Position numbers and translations under genes: made by a program. Positions 37,783 to 62,400 of a stretch of 64,000 nt of DNA are shown here, piece after piece (position 1 is the first letter of the stretch; every line of letters begins with the position of its first letter). This stretch comes from Pagrus major (taxonomy: Eukaryota > Chordata > Actinopteri > Spariformes > Sparidae): contig NC_133221.1 in assembly GCF_040436345.1 (NCBI RefSeq), positions 23,337,165 through 23,401,164 on the forward strand. The letters are read 5' to 3'. Under the pieces are notes generated by a model. The model was not told the DNA's origin, did no database searches, and was given only the letters and a program-made list of their open reading frames with translations.

Positions 37783-38147
37783 CTTGGACAACTTTTTTGC
37801 GTTCAAATGGACACACCAGACATTTTTTTTTAAATCACAACATGAAAGGCATTGGAGGACTCAATCACACGTGCACTGATTGATAAATGCTCAGTTCCCC
37901 TCAGTCACACACACAAACAGCTATACTAAACACAGATGATGCATAGATGACACTGGCAGGAAGACTGATGGATCCTTGGAAGAGTACAGTGTGGATGTGT
38001 GTGAGCTTATCTTTGATTTTGTATGAGAACTTAGTGGTGCGTATGTCGAGTTTAAATGGAAGAGGGCCTGGCAAGTTCAGTAGTGTGTTTGCATAATGTG
38101 TCTGTTGGAAGGATTCTCCATCTGCAGGCTAATTGGCTGGCTTCTTC

Positions 38148-49535
<11,388 letters not shown>

Positions 49536-49880
49536 TCAGTCTTTAATAAGAAATCAAACTAACACGCAGCTAAGGCAACGTGCGGACAGTGTACACAAAC
49601 ACACGCAGGCCCGGGAACAGAGACCGAGAACTTTCTCCCTCAGCCCGCAGCTTCGCTCTCCCTCTGGGTCGGTAACCGTCGTCCTGCTCCGCGAGCAGCC
49701 GGGAAGACTCCCGTTGTCTGACTGTGTTAGCGAAAGAAAGTGAACACAAAATGTCGGTATGAACACTTTTTGTTATCCTTTCTCAGGCCTTTCTGCCAGT
49801 CGGAGCCGAGCTTTCATGTTCTTCTTTCTACAGCACCCGTCGACACGTGCGTAACTCCCGTGTGACAGCGTTTCCGACAC

Positions 49881-49908
49881 TGACGTCACGTCCGGCCGAC
49901 CCGCCCCC
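49881..49908 (-). promoter_or_regulatory. impdh2: impdh2 promoter: CRE palindrome and GC box
   Basis: TGACGTCA lies at 49881-49888 and a CCGCCCC GC box at about 49900-49907, some 370-400 bp upstream of the impdh2 ATG and inside a G+C-rich island that fades on both sides. Human IMPDH2 is known to be driven by CRE-type and Sp1/Egr-type sites, so this matches the expected architecture. There is no TATA box here. The first exon and 5' UTR probably begin around 49700-49850. Confidence 0.55.
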
Positions 49909-50154
49909 TAATGTTTTATTATATTATTTTATTAATGTTACGCAAAGAAAACAGCTTTTATTATTATATACGTGTAACAGGAGTTTTTTATGACCATTTT
50001 AGCATTTCAAAGTAACTACTAACCGCTGCCAACTGTAGCTACGGTTAGCTGGTCAGCTCAGTTAGCCGTGCAGCTACCGGTCCTGACTGGGAGCTCAAAG
50101 CCCTGGAGAATAGACCGTAGCTAGTTAGCATGCTACACATGCTTTGCAACACAT

Positions 50155-50377
50155 ACACACATGGACAAAATTGTTGGTACCCTTGTTAAAGAAAGAAAAA
50201 CCCACAATGTTCACTGAAATAACTGGAAACTGACAAAAGTAATAATAAATAAAAATTTACTTAAAACTAAAACAGAATAATTTTAAAAACAAACTGATGA
50301 AGTTTGATTATTTCAGTGAACATTGTGGGTTTTTCTTTCTTTAACAGAAGGGTACCAACAACTTTGTCCATGTGTGT
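50155..50377. mobile_element. palindromic MITE (Tc1/mariner-like)
   Basis: The outer 70 bp at each side are near-perfect inverted copies, starting CACACATGGACAAA and TTGTTGGTACCCTT and ending CCCACAATGTTCACTGAAAT. The centre is A+T-rich and non-coding. This is a familiar fish/vertebrate MITE; TA-type target sites fit the Tc1/mariner group. Confidence 0.65.
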
Positions 50378-52169
50378 TTGTGTGCTAACATCCAAACAGC
50401 AATTATTTACATTCTTTTGATTTTTTTCAGTACATGTTGGAAACTTTCAACCAAAATTCTTATTGCACCTTTAAAAACAAACATATGCAATATTAGCATT
50501 ACCTAATTTTCACTGTTTTCATCTTTATCCAATGTATGATGGGCTGTTTGATGGAAATTGATGGATTTCACACAAACGCAAGTGTCTAACTTTATCTGAA
50601 CACATCATATCTTATAGTGGCTTCAAAACGTCCTGCAGCCCACAGAGATGTTTGAGAACAGGAAGTGCCTGCCTGCCCTGTTTTGGAATAAACACTTGAG
50701 GGTGCAATCCCTCCCCACACACCACGCTACTGCCTGAAGGTAAAAGTGGGTCAAACACATAAGGTCAGGCAGAGCAGTGGAGCAGTTAATACTGTCTTGG
50801 CACATTATTATGCCTAACTATATTAGGCTGTGGCAGACACCCAGGGACCTACGCGATACCAGGCAGTGCCAATCTGATAATGTCAGAGGTGGCCTGGGTT
50901 TGTGCAGCATGCATCAACACTGCAGCAACTATTGGGACACATTAAAATTAGTCTGAATATTTGGAGTAATATTTATAGAACACCTACAGTTTATACATGT
51001 ATACAAACAGATCTAAAGTCCCAATATAATCGATGGGAAGCACATTGAGTACTTACTATATGTGTTAGACAGCAGGACAGTATGATGTAAACCATAATAA
51101 TAATAATCGCAAAGAATTCTTTCCTTATCAATACATGAACACAACATGGACTATACATTAAAAACTGTCTACAAAAACAAGGTTGGCTTCGTATTTTTCA
51201 GTTGTATTTTCATCTGCAAAAATCAGTCTCTACGTGGTTTTGTTCTTTGTTCTAAGATGTTATTCCTCAAATGTAGGAGTCAAAAACTCTTGCAGTGACA
51301 CAGGAACCTCCCGTTAAGGCTTCAAGAAACATTTACTTAATAGAATCATTAACTCATCACATTTCCTCTTGTAATACGGCAAAAAACACCAGCATTACAT
51401 TTTTGCGAGATATATTTCTTTTACTCGACTGCTAGCTGTTGAAATTTAGGTAAAATTCTGTTTAGCACTTCCTTTTGTGTATGTGCGTGTGGGTGTATGT
51501 GTGTAATGAACACACGAGAGACGGGGTTCGGTTTTAAAAACTCTCAGTAACTCTATTTCTGTATTAATGTACAACCGTTGAAAATTACAACAATTTTTTT
51601 GTATTTTTTGTAATTTTTTTCCCCATTTTTTTTTTAAACGATCTATCTATCAACAGCCATTTTCCAGAAGAAATGTGAACAATGTGAGCAGGAAGAAAAG
51701 AGAAAATAAAGAGCAAAAAGAAGTGCGGGGATGGATGTAAAGAAAGAGCAGAAGAAGAGCACGAGATGGGGGGAAGGAGACAGTAAACGGTTAACGTTTA
51801 TCTTCTGCAGCGGAGTGTTTGAGCGTGAGTGTGTCGATGTGTGCTGTGGTATGTGCGTGCAAATGCTATGTCGATGGGTGGTGCTGTAGTGTGCGTGAAT
51901 GGCTGAGATTACACTTGCTGCTTCGAAACAACTTCATCATCTGATCAGTGGAGGTGCAAATGTTATATTGTTCTGGAGATGGTCTGGCTTATCTACATTA
52001 TCTGAACACGATCAAGCAACAACACCAGTAGGAGAATGTAAAGAGACAAGAATGGGACTAAGTAATTCAGTAGTTTTACTTGGACCATAACAATTGGCAA
52101 CTATTTGTTGGCTGTAGTGGCTGCAGCAGGTCCGGTTTGGTACTAACGCATGCAAAGGAGGAAGGTGTG

Positions 52170-52175
52170 TTTATT
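52170..52175 (-). terminator. arih2: candidate arih2 polyadenylation signal
   Basis: AATAAA on the minus strand (TTTATT on plus) 1.2 kb past the arih2 stop. A second one lies nearer, at 52835-52840. Either could end the transcript. Confidence 0.35.
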
Positions 52176-53407
52176 GAGAAACACCGGCAACAAAGTCTAA
52201 AAAAAGTTGTCTTCTAAACACACATTCATCTTATTCTTTAGTATTCTGTGTACATGAACATGCATCATACGTAGCAAAATATTGAACTCTTTTTTTCAAG
52301 TATTTTGAGGAGTATGTGGGAGTGTGACGTCACCATATGCCCACAGTAAACACACCATATACACATTTTATGGCAGAATATATTATCTAAAAAAAGAGCT
52401 TTTACAATTAAAGATCCTCATAATCTGCCATTGAGAAGAGGTCATTGGCAAGTCAAGTTATATCTGTACTAGATGAAAATAAAGTTTGTTCAAACAGAGC
52501 CAGGGCAGTGACACCTTTCATCTGGAAGTATCACGCTACACTAGCTGGCATAGTTTCCAGGTTTTGCAATAGCTGCTGGAAACAAACAGCTTATTCCATA
52601 AAACCTTCCAGAACTACTTTATCACTTTTGCTGTAATCAGGTCTCGTATTTTTAACCTTTTGCTTAAGAGCAGTAATTTAAAATGTGAGAAAGTATCAGT
52701 AACTTTGCATGTGTTCAGGCCAACACAGTAAGTGCCACAGGAACAACTGCCAGAAACAGCCTGGTAGCCATTATGGTCAATGTGAAACCACAAAATACAA
52801 ATCCACAATCAGCAAACATTCTCCTTAAAGAAAGTTTATTCCATCTCCCACATCTTCCTAGTCTGCATGATAACAAAAGTTTCTCTATTCATAGCAGTGT
52901 TATTTTACTTTCTCATGATTATTCAAGCACCACAGGGATAAAGTTGGGAGAATAACAGCTCTTACACTCTTTTCAAGAGGCAACATGTTGCTTTGAGCTG
53001 CTCATGTCAGTCTCTAGATGCTTGACGTGAAATAAAAGAATACCCACTGTTTTCAGACCTCAAAATTCACCGTCATGATCAGATCTGAAAAGCTGCAACA
53101 GGTGTAACCACGTTGGATGTGATGCTCTGAAGCCAAAACATGTACATGATGTGCAATGAGAAGGAGAAGAGGGAGGGGAGATACAATCGTGCCATTCTGT
53201 GACCCTGCAGCATTATGGGAGTGAGAGGAGGGAAAGACAGAAAGGAGGAAGCAAATGAGCAAGTGTAGGGAAGCGAAAAGAAGGGGTCAGATATGACTGC
53301 ACCGAAGGATAGGTCGTGGAAGGAAGCAAAGGGAGGAGGGCGAGGAAGAAAAGGAAGGAAGTAAGGAGGGGAGGGAGATGCTGGTGCTTTGCAGTCGCGA
53401 TGGCGCT

Positions 53408-56400
53408 TCAGGTGTCGTGGAAATCCTTCAGCAGCGTGCGTCGCCTCTGCTCAGCAATGTGCATCTGATTCTCAAGATCCTGGGAAAAAACAAACAAAAA
53501 ACAATTATTATTGTTTAAGACACTTTGTTTGGGTTTCTTTTTTGTATTTTAAATCAAGAGGAAGTGACTAAGACAACTTAAAACAGAGATACTATAATAT
53601 GATATGATGATGTCTACAGCAATACTAAAAGTTTTTGGGGTTAAGTGCCAACTTTAGCATGCTAAAATGCTCATGATCACAATATTAACAAGCTGATGTT
53701 TAGCAGGTATAATGTAGACCATATTCACCTGCTATATAGCACTAGATATGAAGTACAGCTGAGACCTCTGGTAGGGAAGCCCTAAAGGGCCATGCATTCA
53801 TACATTTTATTTCCTCCGTTTTCCCGTGATAACGAGTTAATTTCATTTGTTTTCTCGAGATCTCGAGTTATTATCTCGAAATAACAACTGCCATTTTCCT
53901 GAGATAACGGGATAATTTTCTCGAGATCTCGAGATAACGAAACTTTGTTTTCCTGAGATAACAATATAATTAATTTGAGATCTCGAGATAATGACTGTGA
54001 TATGATAGGCCTGAGATTATGGAGACGCCCGGGACCTCGTAGCTGGTCAGCTATGTAGTTAATGACGACATCAGGCTCACTTAGATTGCGCCTGTGATAA
54101 CGAGTTAATTTCATTTGTTTTCTCGAGATCTCGAGTTATTATCTCGAAATAACAACTGCCGTTTTCCCAAGATAACGGGATAATTTTCTCGAGATCTCGA
54201 GATAACGAAACTTTGTTTTCCTGAGGCAACGATATAATTAATTCGAGATCTTGAGAAAACAAAACGATAGTGTAGTATATTAAATCATTGCAGGAAACAT
54301 CATTCAGTGTAGCAATGTCAGAGGAGCAGGAGCATATCGATCACCGCGTCACATATCTTTTCAATCAAGGCCTGACACAGGCTGAAATAGCATTATGCCT
54401 TGCTATTACAGATAATATACACATTAGTGTGCGTAATCTAAAAAGACGGTTAGCAAGGCTTCAGCTATATCGGCGGCGCAATCTAAGTGAGCCTGATGTC
54501 GTCATTAACTACATAGCTGACCAGCTACGAGGTCCAGGGCGTCTCCATAATCTCAGGCCTATCATATCACAGTCATTATCTCGAGATCTCAAATTAATTA
54601 TATTGTTATCTTGGGAAAACAAAGTTTCATTATCTTGAGATCTCGAGAAAATTATCCCGTTATCTCGGGAAAACGGCAGTTGTTATTTCGAGATAATAAC
54701 TCGAGATCTCGAGAAAACAAATGAAATTAACTCGTTATCACGGGAAAACGGAGGAAATAAAATGTATGAATGCATGGCCCTTTAGGGCTTCCGTACTCTG
54801 GCAATTTAGTTAAGCAGGTATTAAATCATAAACCAAAGTGTTGGACAAATTAAATGTTTGACCTGATGATGGTGCTAGATGAACCGTCACATGACCAGGA
54901 AAGTTGTTAAAAATCACCCTGAGGGCTGCATGAATGGCTCAATCAATCAGTCCATTTAATAGCTCTTACCCCTCTGTCACTGGCGCTGAGCTCCCCCTCG
55001 CCTCCCACCACTCCTCTCTCGTAGGTGTCGGCCCGCTCCACCTTCCACGACAGGTTTTCTATCTCTGCTTCCAGCTGGGCCTGCTGGTACTCAAACTGCA
55101 GACAAGGAGAGATGAAAAAAAAAACCCAGAAAAATCAGGCAATCACTTTTTTGTTGAGAAAAACAACAATGATTACAGACACAATGATAACAATGATTAC
55201 AGACACAAAACAATTTCCCCTAGGGGATAATAAAGTATTTCCGATTCTGATTCTGATTGTTGGGTCAAGACTTTAAATAGGCATAGGAGAGGAAGAGGTG
55301 GAAGGAGAGTGAGGAGTGAAGGAAAGGCTAGGAGACATGTTTGTTCCTCACCAGTTTCTTGCGTGGGCCAGACTCCATGTAATAGGCGTAAGGATACGTA
55401 TACTGCAGCGTGTAGCGACACTGGAAACAAAAAAAACAAGAAGCACTCATGATGTTGTACAAATTGGGTAAAGTTTGGAAAATGCTTGCTTAAAGTCAGG
55501 CTGTGTAAAAATTAAGAAAGGCGCTGTGAAAATGTGTCAATATGAACTTTAATCTACCACTTCACAGATCAGCATGAGACTATATGGATAATATTAAACC
55601 TAAGAAGTAGGTTTTGTCTTTTTCCCCAGAACTTTTCACAACATGGAAGAGATGTGACAAGATTGATGAACAAAGGATTTCTTTCCAGAGATCCAAATTC
55701 CACGAATGAGTGCTGAGGTCACTTTTTCTAACTTTGTTTATCCGTGTGAGTTGTGAGTCTACATTGATGTGCTCTGACACTACATGCTCTTTCTGTGTTT
55801 GCAGCTGCAAGTTAACCATCTGGCTCACTGTTCTTTCTACTCTCCAAAATGTAGGTTTTCTAAGTCAATGTTAAACTTGTCAGGTAGCTTATTTAAACAG
55901 TAATTTCATAGTTCATTTGCATGCAAAGTTTCCTGAATAAATCCAAAACAAAGATTTCATGATGTTATATTTTTGTGTACCTGTCTTTCTGTCCATCTTT
56001 CACTCTCTCTGATTTTACCTATTTAATTTCTTCCTCACATCCCTAACCTACTACATGTGAATACACACACTGTTGCATTTTAGTGCGTGTCAGTACCTTA
56101 GCCAGTAGCTTTGCAGCATTATGCAGGTACTGCCAATCGATCCAGGTTCCCAGGTTGTTCATCACTCTCTCCTGGATCTTCTCCTGGATCCTCTGGTATG
56201 TCTGAGCCTCCAGCTGCAGAGACTTGTTGTGATTCTCCCACTGGTGGGATAAAGGTTGAAAAAATAAAATAATAAAAAAACAATGAAAGACGAAAGGAAA
56301 TAATTATTTTGTATATATAGGGTTATGTTGGTACAGAACTTGTGTGTTAATAAATTGTTCTGGTTGTGAGCTTCTTTAAAACAGTATGGGATGGCTTTTC

Positions 56401-59400
56401 TGACACAAATATCTGTTCAGAGTGCAGGAGAGAATCTGTTGGGAATTAATCTCCCTCAAATCCAAAAGATGAAATCTGTCATCTGGTTTTAGTTCATATA
56501 AAACAAGGATTGACACTTTGAATTTCACATGGGCTCCACAGATGTCTCCACCAGTCTCAGCATTTGGTTAGAAGAGAAAATGAAGCACGTTTGTGAAGTT
56601 TATAACTTTACTTTTGTCGAGGACGGACTTTTACTGAGCAGTTTTGCACCTTGTTTTTATTAAATATTATTTGAACAATAATGTAAAATACATATAATTG
56701 GGGATCCAAAGTACTCACCCTCTCGAAGTAGAAGAGGTATTTCTTGAGGGCCTCTCTGGCCTGAGCCTGCTGGCTCTGGTTGACTATATCAGGGTTTTCT
56801 TTGTAGCGGCTGCACTCGTAGTATTCACTGCCATGAGTCTTCCAGTCACCAAGACACATCCAGCAGAAGTCTGTCAGGAGACACAAAACACACATGATGG
56901 ACTCACACTACAGACATGCATTACACATAATGTACAGTAAGAGATACATGTTTACCAACTTGTATCATAAAACAGCCGGCCATAAAACAGGTCTTTTTGT
57001 CTTATGACAGATATTTGCTGTGGTGTATTTTCCATTTGAGCGGGATGACTGATGGGAACAAAGAAAAACAATTCTTGAACTGTAGCTTCAAAAGTTATTC
57101 TGAAGGTTTTTCTTTTAATTTTGCAAATTCAACTCAACCATAAGCTCCATTAAGATGGTCAGCAGCTGTCAGCATTAACCAAAAAAGCAGACAAGAAGAT
57201 AAAGAGGACTTTTTTCCTAACTAAACATGAACTCTCAGTTCTTATCTTGTAACTATTATGGCACACATTGTGCCACTGGCTGGATGCAAAGTGTCTTACA
57301 GTAGGACTTCATGCTTCAGTGGATCACACTGAGACAAACTACTTACCGTGTTTGCACTTGGAGCATTGCTGAAATAAAGACAAAAAGGAGGAAGTCAATT
57401 AGTGAAGCAGAAATCTGACAAAACAACCATGGGAGTCACACTTTGACTTCAAATAAATCTGAGCAAATCAGCAGCTGAATGTTTTTACACAAAACCACAG
57501 AGTGCTAGATTTAACACAGCTGCTGTGTCACACAGATAGCTTACGAAATGTAATAGAAGATGCATACATATGTATATGCCCATAAGTGATTTAATCAAGT
57601 GTTAAACTATTAAAGTTGAGGACTAGCTCTCAGAATCTGGACATATTTTTAGCATTTCCATGTTCTGGTAAAGCGTGACTTTCAGCTCTGACTCACCATG
57701 TGATTGCACCCTCCGTTCTTCTCGATGCAGATATTGCACTTAGGACACTAGAGGAGAATGAGGGTAATTAGTTGAGGAAGAGTGATAGCTACAGCACTGT
57801 AAAACAGATAATAAGTAATGTGTACTTGTATGTGTTTTCAAACTGTGAGATCATCTATGACCATGTGAGTGTACAAAACTACAGTATGTGTGCAAGTATT
57901 TTTGTCTATGTTCATGACAGCATGTGTACACGTAAAGATCCGTCTTACATCTTTAGTGTGTGCACTGATATAGTTAGCCGTCTCCGAGTCATCTGCACAT
58001 TTGGTCAGCCATTTTCGGATCGTTGCGCAGTCTGTGGGTGCATGGTACATCTGACGGCATTTAAAACTGAGACAGAAAAAAGATAAATGAAATATAAAGA
58101 CTCTACGGTTACCAAGCACATAACATACAGCGTCAATATTAACTGACCTGTTTAAGCTCCCTTAAACTCTATAGCATATTATATTGACAGATGAATCTGG
58201 TTTACTGTGTCCGTTGCTGCCATGCTGCAAGCCAAATTTTTCCATGTGGGATAATAAAAGACTGAACTGATATTCAGCTACTTTTTAAAATTTAAAATTC
58301 AAAATTAATACTAGCATCGGATTTGTGAGACACTCAGGACAAATTCTAGACCTTAGAACAGGTTAACAACTTAGGCCACTTAAAGAGCCTAGATAACCAA
58401 GGGAACTTTGTGTATAAAAAGCATTTAATTTACCTAATCACACTATATGCATGGCCATCTGTGAATTATATGAGCTTTTCTCATTCACCTTTTCCTCTTA
58501 CTCCCACTTTGTCAAAGAATGTAGCTTTCTGGGTTGATTGAAAAAAAGACTACACAAGGAATTCAAAATCTGACAAAACGGAAACTGTGAATAACTTGTT
58601 AAGTGGTTTATGGAAACAAATACACGTCCAAATTCAGAGAGAGAGAGATAATTGGATACAACCTTGACACACAGCCAGCAGGCAGTCAACAAAATTCTAA
58701 CCATAGCTAAGAAATGTGTGATGTCCTACCAGAAGACTTCACTGCAGCGGCTACACTGCACCCTGCGCGCCCGGGGCTCCTGCACCTTGATGACAATTGG
58801 ACAGTCTGCACCCGGACACAACTGCAACTGGAAGTGACTCTGCAGGACAGAGAGAGTGATAGTGAGATTAAGTAACATAAAGAATGTCAAAACGATCAGA
58901 TGCATCATGATAATGAGTGTAATGATAACTCTCCATCTGTTGATGAAACTAGCTAAAAGATTTCAGCTCTGTTCAATTTTCTTTAACAGGGAGGTCAGTT
59001 TTGAAAGGTCCGTTCACCCAAAGAAAAAATTAGGAATTGGGTGGACTGATGAGAACTTGACATTGTATTGTGTGGATGATTCAAAGTAACAGGGACAGTG
59101 TTTCTGGAAAAGGGTGTTGCTGTTGAATTTTTATATGTAATATTTCACAAATAATTCCATTTTCCTCAGTTGCAAGCAGAAATCTCAGACAGTTATTTCA
59201 AAACCTGTGTGAATAAAACTGAAAAAGTGTTTTTTTGCAATTTGAGAGAATGAACAAATGTCTAATTTGAGATATCAAATCATTTGGACAAATATATAGA
59301 TGGAAATCCAGCTGGCTAGAGAAACTGTGAAGAGAGTGACAAAGCAGTGTGAGAGTGGATTCAGATTTAAAACGGTGTGAAGGAGATTCAAAGATTCACT

Positions 59401-62400
59401 CGTGAAAAAAAAAAGCACAAGGGCTCTTTGAGTTTTTCCCTCTCCTTCTCACTCCCTTTCCACATGCCTCTGACATCTTATTTACTGTATGTATATCTGA
59501 GCAAACAGACTCAGCCCACACACAAACCTCGACGTAGTCTCTGAAGAGGTAGCGTCTGTATTTGTCCTTCAGTTCCTCTGCTGGCAGCAGCGGCAGGACA
59601 AAGTCTTCTGGCATCTGCAGGGAACAGTCCTGAGCCATACACGAGATACCTGAACACACACACACACACAGGTATTATGAGGAGTCCTGAATCATTGACA
59701 GGTTATAGTGTGAAAAGCAACATGTAGCCTACATACACGGCCAAACAAAGGCTGCTACTGCTATTTATGTGTTTCTTTATGAACAGACCAATAAATTTAT
59801 CTCAACAATTTAATTTCATCCAGGACTGAGAGTTCTTGCCCTGCAGTTCTGTTTTGTTTAAGCGAGCTGGTTTCTAGTTACAATGACCTAGAAACTAGAC
59901 TGAGGTCATCTGTCATCATGAAAGTATCCTTCGTACAGCTGATAGTGAAACACTTATCAGACAATGAAGGACTCTGTTACACAGACCAATAAAGACTGTT
60001 GGAAAGTTGCACAAAGACACACACACACACAGGGAGTCTCGTAAACTGTATGCACTTTACCACACACATACAGTGTATTGTACAAAAACTTTGAGCTGAA
60101 CCGTGCACACACCCACACACCCATCTGCGCTCCTGCTGACACAAGCACACTTTCTCTCAGATACACACACACATTCATAATCAGAAGTGGGAGCGTGCCT
60201 CCCTGGTGGAGTTTACACCAGATGGAAGTCATCAAAACCTCATATTACAGCTCCCTTATCTTCAAAGTCACACATACACATAACACACAAACACATATGG
60301 AGTGGGCCGCAAACAACCAGTAAGGATCTCTGGTGTTTTCTGTCATTTAAACGTTATCATTAAGTTACTGATGTAGCTCATCTGCAGACACTGCTGCTCT
60401 AACGAGAACACAGGCGAAAATGATCTTCAAAAAGGATCAGAGGCTGAAACTGTGATGAAACCACACACACACACACACACACACACACCAAAGTGTGACT
60501 CATGCACTCCAATACCAGCTTTGATGACTACACACAAACACACTCTCACTACTCACCCACTCCCATGCCATCTTTGACCAGGACAGTGCAGTGCTGCTCC
60601 CAGCATCCTTTGCAGAAGGAGTGCTGGCAGGGCAGCGCCAGCAGGGAGTCTCTCCGTACAACCTGTAGACACACACCACACTGGAGGGACTGAGGGGCCT
60701 GAAACACACAAACACGTCATCAAACACAAAACTGCACTGGCGCTCAATGAACATCTGAAACCGTCTTCAAGAATTTTACACAAAGTTTCCCAATGCTTGT
60801 GTAAAGCCTAAGACGATTTTCAAAGTAGTGTTCACCAAAATGAAATGTAGTAACCGATAAGTCAATAAGCCCACAAGCGAGCCTTCATTTATGGCATGTG
60901 ATCTATTACTCACAGTGACTGTTCTGCAGGTGCTGCTGGGCTGGACAAGAGCATCTGACAACAGCAGAGATGAGTTGGACTTATATCTGTAGGGGACATG
61001 GACAGAGTCATGGGTCATTTCAGGATTAAAGACATAAAATTTAAAACTACAGTGCAGAAGAATGAGAGGTAGAGAGAAAGAACCTGAGAATATAATAATG
61101 GACTTTTGTGAGTGTAAAAATGATGGAGGGAAAGGAAGGGGAAAAAACAAACAGGTAAGTGGTTGTGAAAAGACTGCAAGAATGAAAATAAAAAAGGCAG
61201 GAACAAGGACGGAGCAGAGGAGACGTACCTGTCCAGTATTTGTGTAACGTGCCAATGAAAATGCACCAGGATCAGTTTTGCTACTGCTGGTGAAACCTGA
61301 GAGAAAGAGACAGAAAAGAGAGAAACTGCTGAAAAGTTGCTTCAATCATACTTCAAAGCAATGAAATGTTGCTTCAGTGACACATGAGTGACGCAGCTGT
61401 TTTGAGAGTCAGCTAATCTGTAATAACACACAGCACTCACATCCCCAGTTTGCCTGTTATTACAGAAATAGATAATAAGCAGACTCTGATGCTCATGAGA
61501 AGGAAATGCTTCATGATCATGACCCTGCTGTACAACACTGATAACGAGGTTTACTTAGTATTTTCTATTTTGGCTACAGAACAAGAAACCTAGCAACAAA
61601 ATAGAACCAAATATGGAGGATAGTTCAAACCCAGTAGAACTGAATCAAATTTTTTGATGAACTGTTTCACCAAAATAAAATAAATCTATGGAAATGCATA
61701 ATTAAGTAAACAACAAAACGGCTTCTCAAATGTAAAGAAGATTTGCTTGCTTTTTCTGTTATACTGTTGTAAATGGAGTACCGTCAGTTAACTCATCACT
61801 GGAATGACAGCAAAAGATATTTAAAGACGTCACTTCAGACTGTGATATCATAACAAACTAAAAGATTCAGCCTGGAAACGTGAAATGTAGTCAGTCAGTG
61901 CTTTCCCAGCTGATGACTTGATGGATTCTCTCAGCTGTTACTGTACAGTGAATATTAGATGAGGCAATATGGTTACTGTACATAGGACGATGTCTAGGAT
62001 TACTTTAGCGTATCACTTTCCACCACAAGCTGGACGTATATGGCTGCTGTTAGTCACTGACATTACAAGTGCATAGAAGTCGACGATTTAAATAAAGTAA
62101 GATGACTGAGTCCCCCTTCACCTTATGCCATCAACACACCTGCTCCTCTGGGAGGTGCTAACAGAAGACTGTGATTGTGGCTGTGCAGGTCTCAGGTGTG
62201 ATTGTGTGTAACAGAGTGTGAAATAAGGTCTTACTGCAATAAACATGCAGACTCAGCAAAGTTACTGCAGAGTAAACTGCTCATGACGAGGTATGAAGGG
62301 CCGTATTCAGGATGATATTCATGTTCACCGTTCGTCAACCTCCTTCACTGTCACTGAAAGAATGCATTAATATTAATGTTTGTACTCAGAACAATGTAAA

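Larger units (their letters stand above)
49910..53407. other. impdh2-arih2 spacer and probable arih2 3' UTR
   Basis: Left part: a palindromic MITE at 50155 and GTTAGCT-rich repeat-like DNA. Right part up to 53407 probably contains the arih2 3' UTR, with candidate signals at 52170 and 52835. A purine-rich GGAAGGAG stretch lies at 53160-53380 just past the arih2 stop. No other gene is seen. Confidence 0.5.

Noticed and set aside
60776-61345. 189-codon minus-strand open frame
   Set aside because: It spans intron sequence and reads arih2 exons 2 and 3 in the wrong frame; the true exons are 61296-61229 and 60986-60914.
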